Source of the DNA: Paracoccus sp. JM45
GTDB taxonomy: Bacteria; Pseudomonadota; Alphaproteobacteria; Rhodobacterales; Rhodobacteraceae
Length of the DNA: 64,000 nt
Direction: 5' to 3'
Assembly: GCF_003590715.1 (NCBI RefSeq)
Contig: NZ_QQVY01000002.1
Span: 52,450 to 116,449 of the forward strand
In this document: piece by piece, positions 16,764 through 26,933 of the stretch
Position numbering within the stretch: position 1 is the first letter of the stretch
Layout: each line of letters starts with the position of its first letter
Program-made: the position numbers and the translations under genes
Notes under the pieces: generated by a model
Told to the model about the DNA's origin: nothing
What the model saw: only the letters and a program-made list of their open reading frames with translations
Databases searched by the model: none

Positions 16764-19046
16764 ATGAAGATTCTGTGCCTTGGCGGCGGGCCTGCGGGTC
16801 TGTATTTCGCGATCTCGATGAAGCTGCGGGACCCGTCGCATGACGTGACGGTGCTGGAACGCAACCGCGCCAACGACACCTTCGGCTGGGGCGTCGTCCT
16901 GTCGGATGATGCCTTGGCACGGATGGAAAAGAACGACCCGCCCTCCACCAAGGCCATCCGCGACAATTTCATCTATTGGGACGATATCGCCGTCATCCGC
17001 GACGGTCAGCGCGACGTGTCGGGCGGGCATGGGTTCGCCGGTATCGGCCGCAAGAAGCTGCTGATCCTGCTGCAAGACCGCGCGCGCGAGTTGGGCGTCA
17101 CCATGCAGTTCGAGACCGAATTTGGCCCTGCCGAAAGCTATCGTCGTGACTATGATGTCGTGGTGGCCGCCGACGGCCTGAACAGCCGCGTGCGGGGCGA
17201 ATATATCAACACTTTCCGCCCCGATATCGACATGCGCCTGTGCAAGTTCATCTGGCTGGGCACGCATCAGAAATTCGACGACGCCTTCACCTTTATCTTC
17301 GAAAAGACCCCGCATGGCTGGATGTGGGGGCATGTCTATTCCTTCGACGACGACACCGCGACCTTCATCGTGGAATGCGCGCAGGACACTTGGGATGCTT
17401 TCGGTTTCGAGGATATGACCAAGGAAGACATCGTGGAAACCTGCCGCGCGGTCTTTGCCGACCATCTGGGTGGTCACAAGCTGATGTCGAATGCCGAACA
17501 TCTGCGCGGATCGGCGGTCTGGATGAATTTCCCGCGGGTGGTCTGCGACCGCTGGTATCATGAAAACGTGGTGCTGATGGGGGATGCGGCGGCGACGGGG
17601 CATTTCTCGATCGGGTCGGGGACGCGGCTGGCCTTGGACAGCGCCATCGCGCTGGCTGATTACCTGCGCAGCGAACCCACACTGGAAGGTGCCTTCCAAC
17701 GCTATCAGGACGAACGGCGGGTCGAGGTTTTGCGCCTGCAATCCGCCGCCCGCAACAGCCTTGAATGGTTCGAGGAGGTCGAGCGTTACTTCGACCTGCA
17801 CCCCATCCAGTTCACCTATTCCCTGCTGACCCGCAGCCAGCGCATCAGCCATGAAAACCTGCGCCTGCGCGACCCCGACTGGGTGCGTCGGGCCGAGGAT
17901 TGGTTCCAGCAGCAGGCAGGCGGACAAACCGGACGCGCGCCGATGTTCGCCCCCTTCCGCCTGCGCGACATGGTGCTGAAGAACCGCATCGTCGTGTCGC
18001 CCATGGCGCAATACAAGGCGCAGGACGGCTGCCCGACCGACTGGCATCTGGTCCATTACGGCGAACGCGCCAAGGGCGGCGCCGGCCTGATCTATACCGA
18101 AATGACCTGCGTCAGCGCCGAGGGTCGTATCACGCCGGGCTGTCCCGGTCTTTACGCCCCCGAACATCAGACCGCATGGGCGCGCATCGTCGATTTCGTC
18201 CACAGCGAAACCGACGCAAAGATCTGCTGCCAGATCGGCCATGCGGGACGCAAGGGCAGCACGCGTATCGGGTGGGAAGGCATGGACAAGCCCTTGGCCG
18301 ATGGCAATTGGCCGCTGATATCGGCCTCGGCCCTGCCGTGGTCCGACGGCAATGCCAACCCGCGTGAAATGACGCAGGCGGATATGGATGTCGTGCGCGG
18401 GCAGTTCGTCGGCGCGACGCATATGGCCGATGCGGCAGGCTTTGACATGATCGAGCTGCACGCGGCCCATGGCTATCTGATCAGCAGCTTTCTGTCGCCG
18501 GTGTCAAACCGGCGCATCGACGACTATGGCGGCAGTCTGGAAAACCGCCTGCGCTGGCCCTTGCAGGTGCTGATTGCGATGCGCGCCGCATGGCCGAAGG
18601 ACAGGCCGATGGCGGTTCGCATCTCGGCCACCGACTGGACCGACGACGGCATCACCCCCGACGAAGCGGTGGCCATCGCCCGCGCCTTCCATGAGGCGGG
18701 CGCCGATATCATCGACGTCTCCGCGGGCCAGACGACGCCGGACGCCAAGCCGGTCTATGGCCGGATGTTCCAGACGCCGTTTTCGGACCGCATCCGAAAT
18801 CAGGCGGGCATCGCCACCATGGCCGTCGGCAACATCACCGAGGCCGATCAGGTGAATTCGATCCTGATGGCGGGGCGGGCCGATCTGGTCTGTCTGGCGC
18901 GTCCGCATCTGGCCGACCCTTATTGGACGCTGCATGCCGCAACCGCGCTTGGCGATACGGGCACTGAATGGCCCTTGCCCTATCTGGCAGGTGCCGATCA
19001 GGCCCGCCGCCTTGCCCAGAAACAATCCGAGGAGTTCCGCGCATGA
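16764..19046 (+). CDS. 2-aminobenzoyl-CoA (or salicylyl-CoA) monooxygenase/reductase, bifunctional
   Basis: Two-domain flavoprotein of 760 aa. Residues 1 to about 385 are a flavin monooxygenase: GGGPAGLY (7-14), a DGLNSR stretch and [14 protein letters not shown]. The remainder is an old-yellow-enzyme reductase: [13 protein letters not shown], then [16 protein letters not shown] and [14 protein letters not shown]. This arrangement is typical of the AbmA-type enzyme that hydroxylates and then reduces the ring of 2-aminobenzoyl-CoA, and of salicylyl-CoA 5-hydroxylases. The operon's ligase and tryptophan dioxygenase favour 2-aminobenzoyl-CoA. ATG at 16764 begins the FAD loop; the frame is open 14 codons further up without conservation. 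Its stop overlaps the SDR start (ATGA). Confidence 0.88.
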   Translation: MKILCLGGGPAGLYFAISMKLRDPSHDVTVLERNRANDTFGWGVVLSDDALARMEKNDPPSTKAIRDNFIYWDDIAVIRDGQRDVSGGHGFAGIGRKKLLILLQDRARELGVTMQFETEFGPAESYRRDYDVVVAADGLNSRVRGEYINTFRPDIDMRLCKFIWLGTHQKFDDAFTFIFEKTPHGWMWGHVYSFDDDTATFIVECAQDTWDAFGFEDMTKEDIVETCRAVFADHLGGHKLMSNAEHLRGSAVWMNFPRVVCDRWYHENVVLMGDAAATGHFSIGSGTRLALDSAIALADYLRSEPTLEGAFQRYQDERRVEVLRLQSAARNSLEWFEEVERYFDLHPIQFTYSLLTRSQRISHENLRLRDPDWVRRAEDWFQQQAGGQTGRAPMFAPFRLRDMVLKNRIVVSPMAQYKAQDGCPTDWHLVHYGERAKGGAGLIYTEMTCVSAEGRITPGCPGLYAPEHQTAWARIVDFVHSETDAKICCQIGHAGRKGSTRIGWEGMDKPLADGNWPLISASALPWSDGNANPREMTQADMDVVRGQFVGATHMADAAGFDMIELHAAHGYLISSFLSPVSNRRIDDYGGSLENRLRWPLQVLIAMRAAWPKDRPMAVRISATDWTDDGITPDEAVAIARAFHEAGADIIDVSAGQTTPDAKPVYGRMFQTPFSDRIRNQAGIATMAVGNITEADQVNSILMAGRADLVCLARPHLADPYWTLHAATALGDTGTEWPLPYLAGADQARRLAQKQSEEFRA

Positions 19047-19768
19047 GCACCGTCCTGATCACCGGCGGCGGTAGCGGCACGGGTGCCGACATGGCCCGCG
19101 GCTTTGCCGAACGCGGGTATGATGTCGTCATCACCGGACGCGACCGTGCGAAACTGGACCGCGTCGCAGGGGGCCGCATCCGCGCCGTCACCGGCGATGT
19201 CAGCGACCCCGATCATGTAGCCGAGGTTTTCGCCGCCGCAGGCCCCTGCCAGGTCGTTATCGCCAACGCCGGCGTTGCCGAGGCCGCACCCTTTGGCAAG
19301 ATCAGTATGGACCACTGGAACCGCATTATCGCGGTCAACCTGACCGGCGTCTTCCTGACCTTCCAACAGGGGCTGGCGCAGATGCAGGCGGGGGGGCGAA
19401 TGATCGCCATCGCCTCGATCGCGGGGCTGCGGGGGGCGGCCTATGCCGCGCCCTATGCAGCCAGCAAACACGGCGTGATGGGACTGGTGCGGTCGCTGGC
19501 GCAAGAGGTTGCCAGAAAAGACATCACCGTCAATGCCATCTGCCCCGGATATCTGGATACCGAAATGACGCAGCGCAGCATCGACAACGTCATGGAGAAA
19601 ACCGGACGCGACCATGCAGCGGCTGTCGCCCTGATCGCGGGGCGCAATCCGCAGGGCAAATTGATCCCGCCATCCGACGTGACAGCGGCGGCGCTTTGGC
19701 TGGCAACCGCCGGATCGGGCGGCATGAACGGTCAGGCCATCACGCTGGACGGAGGTGAAGGGCCGTGA
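19043..19768 (+). CDS. short-chain dehydrogenase/reductase of the aromatic-CoA operon
   Basis: SDR of 241 aa with the cofactor motif TGGGSGTG (residues 7-14), the NAG motif IANAGVAE and the catalytic set S125, Y138 and K142 (YAASK). Such enzymes oxidise hydroxyacyl-CoA esters or reduce ketones with NAD(P). In this operon it probably acts on a ring or open-chain hydroxyacyl-CoA formed after ring reduction. It overlaps its neighbours as ATGA upstream and GTGA downstream. Confidence 0.85.
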   Translation: MSTVLITGGGSGTGADMARGFAERGYDVVITGRDRAKLDRVAGGRIRAVTGDVSDPDHVAEVFAAAGPCQVVIANAGVAEAAPFGKISMDHWNRIIAVNLTGVFLTFQQGLAQMQAGGRMIAIASIAGLRGAAYAAPYAASKHGVMGLVRSLAQEVARKDITVNAICPGYLDTEMTQRSIDNVMEKTGRDHAAAVALIAGRNPQGKLIPPSDVTAAALWLATAGSGGMNGQAITLDGGEGP

Positions 19769-20199
19769 ACGATCTGTCCAAACAGCGCCTTAAGACATGG
19801 ATCCGCATTCTTGGGGTGACCCGCCATACCGAAAGCAGATTGCGCGATTATCTGCGACGCGAACATGGCACCACCCTGCCCCGTTTTGATGTCATGGCGG
19901 CGCTGTGGCGCTGTCGTGACGGCGTGACGATGTCGGAACTGTCGCGGATGCTGCTGGTGTCCAACGGGAATGCCACTGCCGTCGTCGACCGGCTGGAGGC
20001 CGACGGCATGGCCAAGCGCGAGGCCGAGGATGGCGACCGTCGCCGCATCCGCGTGCGCCTGACCCCGACAGGGCTGGCCGCTTTTGAAGCGATGGCCAGC
20101 GGACACGAGGCGCAGGTCGATGCCATCTTTGCCAATCTGACGCAAACCGATCTGGACACCATGCGCGATATCCTGTCCCGCGCGAAAGGAGCGATATGA
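19765..20199 (+). CDS. MarR-family transcriptional regulator
   Basis: Protein of 144 aa with a winged-helix region: [21 protein letters not shown] forms the recognition part, and [16 protein letters not shown] is the wing with its D-x-R-R-x-x-R signature. It starts with GTG, placed eight bases after GGAGG. Because it lies inside the operon, it most likely represses it and is released by an aromatic-CoA or aromatic acid, as for several MarR regulators of aromatic catabolism. A possible operator is the palindrome at 16702-16714. Confidence 0.88.
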   Translation: MNDLSKQRLKTWIRILGVTRHTESRLRDYLRREHGTTLPRFDVMAALWRCRDGVTMSELSRMLLVSNGNATAVVDRLEADGMAKREAEDGDRRRIRVRLTPTGLAAFEAMASGHEAQVDAIFANLTQTDLDTMRDILSRAKGAI

Positions 20200-21008
20200 C
20201 CCTGATCCAGATGGCTGACCGCAGCCCGCAGCATTTCCTGTGGCAGGTGACCGACCGCATCGGCGTCATCCGCCTGAACCGCCCCGAGCGCAAGAACCCG
20301 CTGACCTTCGACAGCTATGCCGAACTGTCGTCCCATTTCCGCGATCTGGCCCATGCCGATGATGTGGATGTGGTGGTGATCGCCAGCAATGGCGGCAATT
20401 TCTGTTCGGGCGGCGATGTGCATGAAATCATCGGGCCGCTGGTCGGGATGAAAATGCCGCAGCTGCTGGCCTTTACCCGCATGACCGGCGAATTGGTCAA
20501 AGCAATGATCCATTGCCAGAAACCTGTCATCGCCGCGGTCGAGGGCATTTGCGTCGGCGCGGGTGCGATCATGGCCATGGCCTCGGACATGCGGCTGGCG
20601 GCACCTTCGGCCAAGGCGGCGTTCCTGTTTACCAAGGTCGGGCTGGCCGGATGCGACATGGGGGCCTGCGCCATGCTGCCCCGCATTATCGGACAGGGCC
20701 GCGCATCCGAACTGCTCTACACCGGTCGCCTGCTGCGGGCAGAGGAGGGTGAGCGCTGGGGCTTCTGGAACAGCCTGCATGATGATGTGGAAACTGCTGC
20801 GATGGAACTGGCCCGCAATATTGCCGCCGGTCCGACATGGGCGCATGGCATGACCAAGACCCAGCTGACGCAGGAATGGAATATGGGGTTGGATCAGGCC
20901 ATCGAAGCCGAAGCGCAGGCACAGGCCATCTGCATGCAGACCGCCGATTTCGAACGCGCCTATCACGCATTTGTCGCCAGACAGACCCCCGTGTTCGAGG
21001 GTAACTGA
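20196..21008 (+). CDS. crotonase-family protein lacking the hydratase glutamates
   Basis: Protein of 270 aa with the crotonase fold. The oxyanion-hole region [10 protein letters not shown] (69-78) and [16 protein letters not shown] (120-135) are clear. By alignment with rat enoyl-CoA hydratase, Glu144 falls at I125 and Glu164 at T146/K147, so both acid-base glutamates of hydratases are missing. It therefore may be a C-C hydrolase or isomerase rather than a hydratase, for example the ring-opening enzyme of the pathway. Starts with ATG in an ATGA overlap and ends with TGATG. Confidence 0.84.
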   Translation: MTLIQMADRSPQHFLWQVTDRIGVIRLNRPERKNPLTFDSYAELSSHFRDLAHADDVDVVVIASNGGNFCSGGDVHEIIGPLVGMKMPQLLAFTRMTGELVKAMIHCQKPVIAAVEGICVGAGAIMAMASDMRLAAPSAKAAFLFTKVGLAGCDMGACAMLPRIIGQGRASELLYTGRLLRAEEGERWGFWNSLHDDVETAAMELARNIAAGPTWAHGMTKTQLTQEWNMGLDQAIEAEAQAQAICMQTADFERAYHAFVARQTPVFEGN

Positions 21009-22138
21009 TGGACCGCAGCTTTCTAGATTGGCCCTTTTTCGAAGACCACCACCGGACCTTGGCCGCAGAGCTGGATGCATGGGCAAAAGCCAACCTGCCG
21101 GTCGATCACGGTGATGTCGATGCGGCCTGTCGCGGGCTGGTGGTGGCCTTGGGTCAGGGCGGCTGGCTGCACCATTCCGGCGGCACGGCGCTGGATATCA
21201 GGGCGCTGTGCATCATTCGCGAAACGCTGGCACGCCGCGACGGGCTGGCCGATTTCGCCTTTGCGATGCAGGGGCTAGGCATGGGGGCCGTTACCTTGTT
21301 CGGCAATGACGGGCAACGTGCTTGGTTGGACCGGACGCGGGCGGGCGATGCGATTTCGGGTTTTGCGCTGACCGAACCGAATTCGGGGTCGGATGTCGCG
21401 CGGACCGCCACCACCGCGCGGCGCGATAGCGATGACTGGGTGCTGGACGGGGAAAAGACCTATATCTCGAACGGTGGCATCGCCGACGTCTATGTCATCA
21501 TTGTCCGCACGGGCGAGGCTGCGGGTGCCAAGGGTCTGTCGGCCTTTTTGCTGCCCGCCGCCACACCGGGTTTGCAGGTCGTCGACCGGATCGAGGTGAT
21601 GGCCCCCCATCCGCTGGCCCATCTGCGGCTGACAGATGTGCGTCTGCCTGCCGATGCGCTGATCGGTCAGGCGGGGCAAGGTTTCCGCATCGCCATGACG
21701 GTTCTGGACCATTTCCGCCCCACCGTCGGGGCCGCTGCCTTGGGCTTTGGCCGCCGTGCGCTGGACGAAGCCCTGACCCGCGTCCGCGAACGCCAGCTGT
21801 TCGGCGCACCTATGTCCGATCTGCAGATGGTTCAGGGCCATTTGGCCGATATGGCGCTAAAGATCGATGCCGCCGCCCTGCTGGTCTATCGCGCTGCATG
21901 GGCCAAGGATCAGGGTGCGCCCCGCATCACGCGCGAGGCGGCGATGGCCAAGCTGTACGCGACCGAGGCTGCCCAGCAGGTCATCGACCAAGCCGTGCAA
22001 CTGTTCGGCGGCGACGGTGTCCGCGTCGGCATGCCGGTCGAGAGCCTTTACCGCGAAATCCGCGCCTTGCGCATCTATGAAGGGGCCAGCGACGTGCAAA
22101 AGCTGATCATCGCCCGCAGTGTGTTGAAGGAATCATGA
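21008..22138 (+). CDS. acyl-CoA dehydrogenase
   Basis: FAD-dependent dehydrogenase of 376 aa. [13 protein letters not shown] in the middle domain binds flavin and substrate, and the catalytic base is E358 in [10 protein letters not shown], as in medium-chain acyl-CoA dehydrogenase. It should form a double bond next to the CoA thioester. In this operon the substrate is probably an alicyclic or ring-opened intermediate of 2-aminobenzoyl-CoA breakdown. Start and stop overlap the neighbouring genes (TGATG, ATGA). Confidence 0.88.
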   Translation: MDRSFLDWPFFEDHHRTLAAELDAWAKANLPVDHGDVDAACRGLVVALGQGGWLHHSGGTALDIRALCIIRETLARRDGLADFAFAMQGLGMGAVTLFGNDGQRAWLDRTRAGDAISGFALTEPNSGSDVARTATTARRDSDDWVLDGEKTYISNGGIADVYVIIVRTGEAAGAKGLSAFLLPAATPGLQVVDRIEVMAPHPLAHLRLTDVRLPADALIGQAGQGFRIAMTVLDHFRPTVGAAALGFGRRALDEALTRVRERQLFGAPMSDLQMVQGHLADMALKIDAAALLVYRAAWAKDQGAPRITREAAMAKLYATEAAQQVIDQAVQLFGGDGVRVGMPVESLYREIRALRIYEGASDVQKLIIARSVLKES

Positions 22139-22524
22139 TCTATTCCCGCACCATCGCCATCGAATTCTGCCACTGCGATCCGGCGGGCATCGTCTTTTAT
22201 CCCCGCTATGCTGAAATGGTGAATCACATGGTGGAAAACTTCTTCCTTGAAGTGATCGGCCACGGCTTCGGCCCGATGATGGCCGCAGGTCAGGGCATGC
22301 CGACGGTCAAGCTGGAAATGGACTTTAAGAAACCTTCGCGGCTTGGGGATCGCATCCAATGGGATCTGCAGGTCGAACATCTGGGCACAAGCAGCGTGCG
22401 TTTCCTGATCCGCGCCGAAGACCGGCTGGAGGCGCGCAGCACCGTCGTCTGGATGGCGCGCGATTTCACCCCCTCGCCCTGGCCCGACGATTTCCGCACC
22501 ACGTTGGAGGCTTATCATGCATGA
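22135..22524 (+). CDS. 4-hydroxybenzoyl-CoA thioesterase-like (hotdog) protein
   Basis: Hotdog-fold protein of 129 aa. [17 protein letters not shown] contains the 4HBT-type aspartate (D15) with the usual I-V-F-Y and Y that follow. Such enzymes hydrolyse aryl- or acyl-CoA esters. Here it may recycle CoA from dead-end intermediates or release a product. It overlaps the acyl-CoA dehydrogenase gene by ATGA and the Rid gene by eight bases. Confidence 0.85.
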   Translation: MIYSRTIAIEFCHCDPAGIVFYPRYAEMVNHMVENFFLEVIGHGFGPMMAAGQGMPTVKLEMDFKKPSRLGDRIQWDLQVEHLGTSSVRFLIRAEDRLEARSTVVWMARDFTPSPWPDDFRTTLEAYHA

Positions 22525-22912
22525 ACCCTTGCACCCCGCGCATTGGAAGCGTGCCGTCGGATATGCCAACGGCATCATGGCGCGTGGCAGGACCATCTAT
22601 ACCGGCGGATTAGTGGGCTGGGATGCCGATCAGCAGTTCCAGGCCGATGATTTTGCCGGTCAAGTCCGGCAGGTGTTGGAAAACATCGTCGCCGTGCTGG
22701 CCGAGGGTGGCGCAGGTCCCGAACATATCGTCCGCCTGACATGGTATGTCACCGACAAGCATGAATATCTGGGCGCCCTGCGCGACATCGGGGCCGCTTA
22801 TCGCGACGTCATTGGACGCCATTATCCCGCCATGGCCTTGGTGCAGGTCGTGGCGCTGGTCGAGGATCGCGCCAAGGTCGAGATCGAAGCCACAGCCGTC
22901 GTACCGGACTGA
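22517..22912 (+). CDS. RidA/YjgF-family protein without the deaminase arginine
   Basis: Protein of 131 aa with the Rid fold. HYPAMALVQVVAL replaces the P-A-R sequence whose arginine (Arg105 in E. coli RidA) binds the imino acid carboxylate, leaving M106. The later VEIEATAV with E124 is kept. It is therefore probably not a classical 2-iminopropanoate deaminase. The pathway is expected to pass through an amino-cyclohexene (enamine) CoA ester, so a specialised enamine hydrolase acting on a CoA ester is an attractive guess. Confidence 0.85.
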   Translation: MHEPLHPAHWKRAVGYANGIMARGRTIYTGGLVGWDADQQFQADDFAGQVRQVLENIVAVLAEGGAGPEHIVRLTWYVTDKHEYLGALRDIGAAYRDVIGRHYPAMALVQVVALVEDRAKVEIEATAVVPD

Positions 22913-22930
22913 AACCTCAAGGGGATCGCC

Positions 22931-24550
22931 ATGCCAGCATTGGGACCAAGCGGACATCAGGACAGCTTTACGCGCGACCACCTGCCGCCGCCCGATCAAT
23001 GGCCGGTGATCGATCTGTCCGGCTTTGACTATCCCGACTGGCTGAATATCGGCGCGGAACTGACCGACCGCATGGTCGATCGCGGCTTTGGCGACCGGAT
23101 CGCGCTGGTCGGCAACGGGCGGGCGCGCACCTATAAGGAGCTGTCGGATTGGACCAACCGGCTGGCCCATGCGCTGATCAGCGACTATGGCGTGAAACCC
23201 GGCAACCGCGTGCTGATCCGGTCGGCAAACAACCCCGCGATGGTCGCTTGCTGGCTGGCCGCAACCAAGGCGGGGGCGGTGGTCGTCAACACCATGCCGA
23301 TGCTGCGCGCCAAGGAATTGGGCCAGATCGTCGACAAGGCGCAGGTCGCCTTTGCGCTGTGCGACACCCGCCTGATGGAGGAGATTGTCGCCACCGCCAA
23401 AGAATCGCCGCTGCTGAACACCGTGATCGGCTTTGACGGCACCGCCAATCATGACGCCGAACTGGACCGCGCCGCCCTGACCAAGCCGGTGCGATTTGAT
23501 GCCGTCCGCACCGGTCGCGATGACGTGGCGCTGTTGGGCATGACATCAGGATCGACGGGCGAACCAAAGGCAACGATGCATTTCCACCGCGACCTGCTGA
23601 TCATCGCCGATGGCTACGCGCACGAGGTTCTGTCCGTCACCCCCGATGATGTCTTTGTCGGCAGTCCGCCACTGGCGTTTACATTCGGTCTGGGCGGGCT
23701 GGCGGTCTTTCCGCTGCGCTTCGGGGCCAGCGCTGTGCTGCTGGAAAACGCATCGCCGCCGAATATGATCAAGATCATTCAGGAACATCGCGCCACCATC
23801 TGCTTTACCGCGCCGACTGCCTATCGCGTCATGCTGCGCGCGATGGAGGAAGGCGCCGATCTGTCCAGCCTGCGGGTTGCGGTCAGCGCGGGGGAAACCC
23901 TGCCCGCCCCCGTCTGGCAGGATTGGCACGACCGCACCGGCAAACCGATGCTGGACGGCATCGGCGCGACCGAGATGTTGCACATCTTCCTGACCAACCG
24001 TCTGGATGACAGCCACCCCGGCTGCACGGGCCGTCCGGTCCAAGGGTATCGTGCCCGTATCATCGGCGATGACGGGGCCGAGGTTCCGCGCGGAGATATG
24101 GGCCGTCTGGCCGTTATCGGCCCCATCGGCTGTCGATATCTGGATGATGCGCGGCAGGGGGATTACGTCGAGAATGGCTGGAACCTGACGGGCGACACCT
24201 TCTGGCAGGATGATGACGGGCGTTTCCATTTCGCGGCGCGTTGTGACGATATCATCGTCTCCTCGGGCTATAACATCGCGGGACCTGATGTCGAAGCGGC
24301 CTTGCTGGCGCATGCCGATGTGGCCGAATGCGCGGTGATCGGCGTGGCCGACGCGGAACGTGGCCAGATCGTGCAGGCGCATGTGGTGCTGGCCGATGGC
24401 GTGGCCCCCGATCAGGCCACCACAGAACGGTTGCAGCGCCACGTCAAGGACAACATCGCGCCCTTCAAATATCCGCGCAGCGTGGTCTTTTGCGATGCGC
24501 TCCCCAAAACCCAGACGGGCAAAATTCAACGATTCAGGCTGAAGCAATGA
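22931..24550 (+). CDS. 2-aminobenzoate-CoA ligase (benzoate-CoA ligase family)
   Basis: Adenylate-forming enzyme of 539 aa. The P-loop [15 protein letters not shown] is at about 204-218, followed by a YR-type core and [17 protein letters not shown]. The catalytic lysine near the C-terminus is in [10 protein letters not shown]. Family resemblance is to benzoate-CoA and 2-aminobenzoate-CoA ligases, which activate aromatic acids with ATP and CoA. The neighbouring ring monooxygenase and kynA favour anthranilate as substrate. An AAGG-type ribosome site lies before the ATG; the stop overlaps kynA by ATGA. Confidence 0.85.
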   Translation: MPALGPSGHQDSFTRDHLPPPDQWPVIDLSGFDYPDWLNIGAELTDRMVDRGFGDRIALVGNGRARTYKELSDWTNRLAHALISDYGVKPGNRVLIRSANNPAMVACWLAATKAGAVVVNTMPMLRAKELGQIVDKAQVAFALCDTRLMEEIVATAKESPLLNTVIGFDGTANHDAELDRAALTKPVRFDAVRTGRDDVALLGMTSGSTGEPKATMHFHRDLLIIADGYAHEVLSVTPDDVFVGSPPLAFTFGLGGLAVFPLRFGASAVLLENASPPNMIKIIQEHRATICFTAPTAYRVMLRAMEEGADLSSLRVAVSAGETLPAPVWQDWHDRTGKPMLDGIGATEMLHIFLTNRLDDSHPGCTGRPVQGYRARIIGDDGAEVPRGDMGRLAVIGPIGCRYLDDARQGDYVENGWNLTGDTFWQDDDGRFHFAARCDDIIVSSGYNIAGPDVEAALLAHADVAECAVIGVADAERGQIVQAHVVLADGVAPDQATTERLQRHVKDNIAPFKYPRSVVFCDALPKTQTGKIQRFRLKQ

Positions 24551-25368
24551 CCTACGATCCCGCGTCCGAAGGCGCCCAGATGTCCTTTGACGGGCGCATG
24601 TCCTATGGCGATTATCTGGGGCTGGACAAGATCCTGACCGCCCAGCATCCGCTGTCGGACGCGCATGACGAAATGCTGTTCGTCATCCAGCACCAGACAA
24701 GCGAGCTGTGGATGAAGTTGGCCCTGCATGAAATGTCCGCCGCCCGCGCCAGCATCGCGGCAGGCAACCTGCGCCCTGCCTTCAAGATGCTGTCCCGTGT
24801 CTCGCGCATCATGGAACAGTTGAACAGCGCATGGGATGTGCTGCGGACGATGACGCCCAGTGAATATACCGAATTTCGCCCCTCGCTGGCGCAAAGCAGC
24901 GGGTTCCAGTCGTTCCAGTACCGGATGATCGAATTCGTCGCGGGCAACCGCAATATGGCGATGATCGGCCCGCATGAACACCGCCCCGAACTGGCCGCCG
25001 CCCTGCGGGCCGAGGCGGCATCGCCTTCGCTTTACGACGTTGTAATGGACCGGCTGCGCGATGCGGGTTTCGATGTGCCCGCACGGACCGAACTGGACAA
25101 ACCGCATTACGCCGACCCTGCCGCCCGCGCCGCATGGGCCCAAGTCTATCGCGACCCTGCAAAATACTGGGAACTGTACGAACTGGCCGAAAAGCTGGTC
25201 GATTTCGAGGATTACTTCCGCCGCTGGCGCTTCAACCACGTCACCACGGTCGAACGGGTCATCGGGTTCAAGCGCGGGTCGGGCGGCACCTCGGGCGTCA
25301 GCTATCTGCGGCGGATGCTGGACGTGGTCTTGTATCCAGACCTGTGGGAATTGCGGACGGAACTTTAG
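24547..25368 (+). CDS. kynA: tryptophan 2,3-dioxygenase
   Basis: Heme enzyme of 273 aa that opens the indole ring of L-tryptophan to N-formylkynurenine. Conserved segments are [32 protein letters not shown] and [19 protein letters not shown], the last with the heme-ligating histidine, then [15 protein letters not shown] with the substrate-binding loop. It is the last gene of the operon and overlaps the ligase gene (ATGA). Formamidase and kynureninase, needed to reach anthranilate, are not in this window. Its stop overlaps that of the convergent GNAT gene. Confidence 0.93.
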   Translation: MTYDPASEGAQMSFDGRMSYGDYLGLDKILTAQHPLSDAHDEMLFVIQHQTSELWMKLALHEMSAARASIAAGNLRPAFKMLSRVSRIMEQLNSAWDVLRTMTPSEYTEFRPSLAQSSGFQSFQYRMIEFVAGNRNMAMIGPHEHRPELAAALRAEAASPSLYDVVMDRLRDAGFDVPARTELDKPHYADPAARAAWAQVYRDPAKYWELYELAEKLVDFEDYFRRWRFNHVTTVERVIGFKRGSGGTSGVSYLRRMLDVVLYPDLWELRTEL

Positions 25369-26084
25369 TCCCGTCCGTAATAGGCATAGCTGCCGGTCAT
25401 GCTGAAACCCATGCTGGCATAGGTCGCCTGCGCCGCCTGATTGGCACGGCTGACCGCCAGCCCGATACGGGTCGCGCCCTGTTCGGCAGCCCAGAATGCC
25501 GCCTGACGCATCATCCAACCGGCAAGGCCCTGACGGCGGAAAGGGTCCAGAACCTCGACCCCGTGGACCATCGCGACGGGACCGCAGATTGCGGCAAAGG
25601 CACTGCCTGCAGCACGGTCCTGCATGCGCCCAAGGATGGATGTCTTGGGGTGCCCTACGCGATCCATGACCGCCTGACGCGCCGGGGTGATACTGCCTGC
25701 GGCCCAAATATCGCGCTGGATTGCCATAGGCGGCCAAACAGCGAATGTCGTGACAGGTGGCAGTGGTTCATCGGTCAAGGATGCCACCGGCGCAGACATC
25801 ACCAAAGTTGGCGTTTCCACCGCGAACCCGTTTCCGGTCAGCGCGGCGATCAGATCACTTTCATCATCCCACGCACGAAACAGGGGGCGTTGGCCCCATG
25901 CCACATGTTGCGCGCAGACAGCGTCGATATCAGCCTGCCCCCACATCCCGTCGGCAATGGCCGAGCTGACCCGCCCACCGGCACCAAGCCCCCGTCCCAC
26001 CAGAAACCCGCCACAACGGGCGGTTTCGGCGGCGGGCCATGTCGCCTCGAATGTGCGGGCAAGATCGGCGTCGGGGCGGGCCAT
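25365..26084 (-). CDS. GNAT-family N-acetyltransferase
   Basis: Protein of 239 aa. The C-terminal half holds a GNAT domain: [20 protein letters not shown] is the acetyl-CoA-binding loop (R-x-x-G-x-A/G), followed by [19 protein letters not shown], typical of the last helix and strand. The N-terminal 110 residues are less conserved and may be a degenerate second GNAT domain. Acceptor unknown. ATG at 26084 overlaps the stop of the cinA-like gene as TAATG, showing coupling; the longer frame upstream is only antisense-like arginine-rich sequence. Confidence 0.82.
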   Translation of the reverse strand: MARPDADLARTFEATWPAAETARCGGFLVGRGLGAGGRVSSAIADGMWGQADIDAVCAQHVAWGQRPLFRAWDDESDLIAALTGNGFAVETPTLVMSAPVASLTDEPLPPVTTFAVWPPMAIQRDIWAAGSITPARQAVMDRVGHPKTSILGRMQDRAAGSAFAAICGPVAMVHGVEVLDPFRRQGLAGWMMRQAAFWAAEQGATRIGLAVSRANQAAQATYASMGFSMTGSYAYYGRD

Positions 26085-26824
26085 TACAGCGACAGACGCG
26101 CCTTCAGGGCGGCCATTCCTTCGGCCACGCGGGCCTGATCCAGACCGCGCACCACAAGGTTGGTGCCCCAGCCGGTATCGTCGCGGAACGGATAGGACCC
26201 CAGCGACAGGTCGGCGAAATCGGCGGCGACGGCCTTCAGATCCTCGGCCACGTCGCTTTCGCCGCGGCGCACCTCGACCGTCAGGGACTGGACGGGGCGA
26301 CCGCCGGGCAGGTTGGGGACTAACCATGCGACCATGCCACGAAACACCTCGGGCACGCCCGCCATGACATGGGTGTTGCCAATGGAAAATCCGGGCGCGC
26401 CCGACACCGAATTGTCCAACAGCGTCGCGCCAACCGGAATACGGGCCATCCGCAGACGGTTTTCGGTCAGCTCGGTCCCCATACGGTCACAGCGTTCCTG
26501 CAAAATCGCGCGGGCCTCGGGGTGGATTTCGACCGTTGTGTTATGGGCGGCGGCAACGGCATCTGCGGTGATATCGTCATGGGTCGGGCCAATCCCGCCC
26601 GAGGTGAACAGCAGGTCGTATTTGCCGCCAAGCGATTTGTCGTATTCACGGATCGTTTGGACAATGCGGTCATGGTCATCGGCCACGACACGGATTTCCT
26701 GCAGGTCGAAACCGGTCGCCGTCAGCACCTGCGCCAGATGATGGGCATTGCCTTCACGGGTGCGGCCCGACAGGATTTCGTCTCCGATGACCAGAATCGC
26801 GGCGGTAGGGTTGTCCGACTGCAT
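26084..26824 (-). CDS. CinA N-terminal (MoCF-type) domain protein
   Basis: Protein of about 246 aa comprising the molybdopterin-binding-like domain of CinA without the C-terminal pyridine-nucleotide amidase domain. ILVIGDEILSGRTREGN near the start and FTSGGIGPTHDDIT further on are the two signatures of this fold. Annotated relatives are called competence/damage-inducible protein A; the function of the short form is unproven. AAGGGG lies nine bases before ATG 26824; an ATG 11 codons upstream is possible. Confidence 0.85.
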   Translation of the reverse strand: MQSDNPTAAILVIGDEILSGRTREGNAHHLAQVLTATGFDLQEIRVVADDHDRIVQTIREYDKSLGGKYDLLFTSGGIGPTHDDITADAVAAAHNTTVEIHPEARAILQERCDRMGTELTENRLRMARIPVGATLLDNSVSGAPGFSIGNTHVMAGVPEVFRGMVAWLVPNLPGGRPVQSLTVEVRRGESDVAEDLKAVAADFADLSLGSYPFRDDTGWGTNLVVRGLDQARVAEGMAALKARLSL

Positions 26825-26933
26825 CTGCGCTGCCCCTTGGCTTGAAATGTTGTCCATCCTTTTATGCCCGTGCGAAGGGGTGGAACAAGTGGGCACGGGG
26901 CTCTATCTAGCGGGAACACAGAAAGGATCAGCG

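Noticed and set aside
16707..18470. 587-codon frame antisense to the monooxygenase/reductase
   Set aside because: No domain and complete overlap with a well-supported flavoenzyme.
22517..22912. Classical RidA imine deaminase
   Set aside because: The key arginine is methionine here, so only the family name is used.
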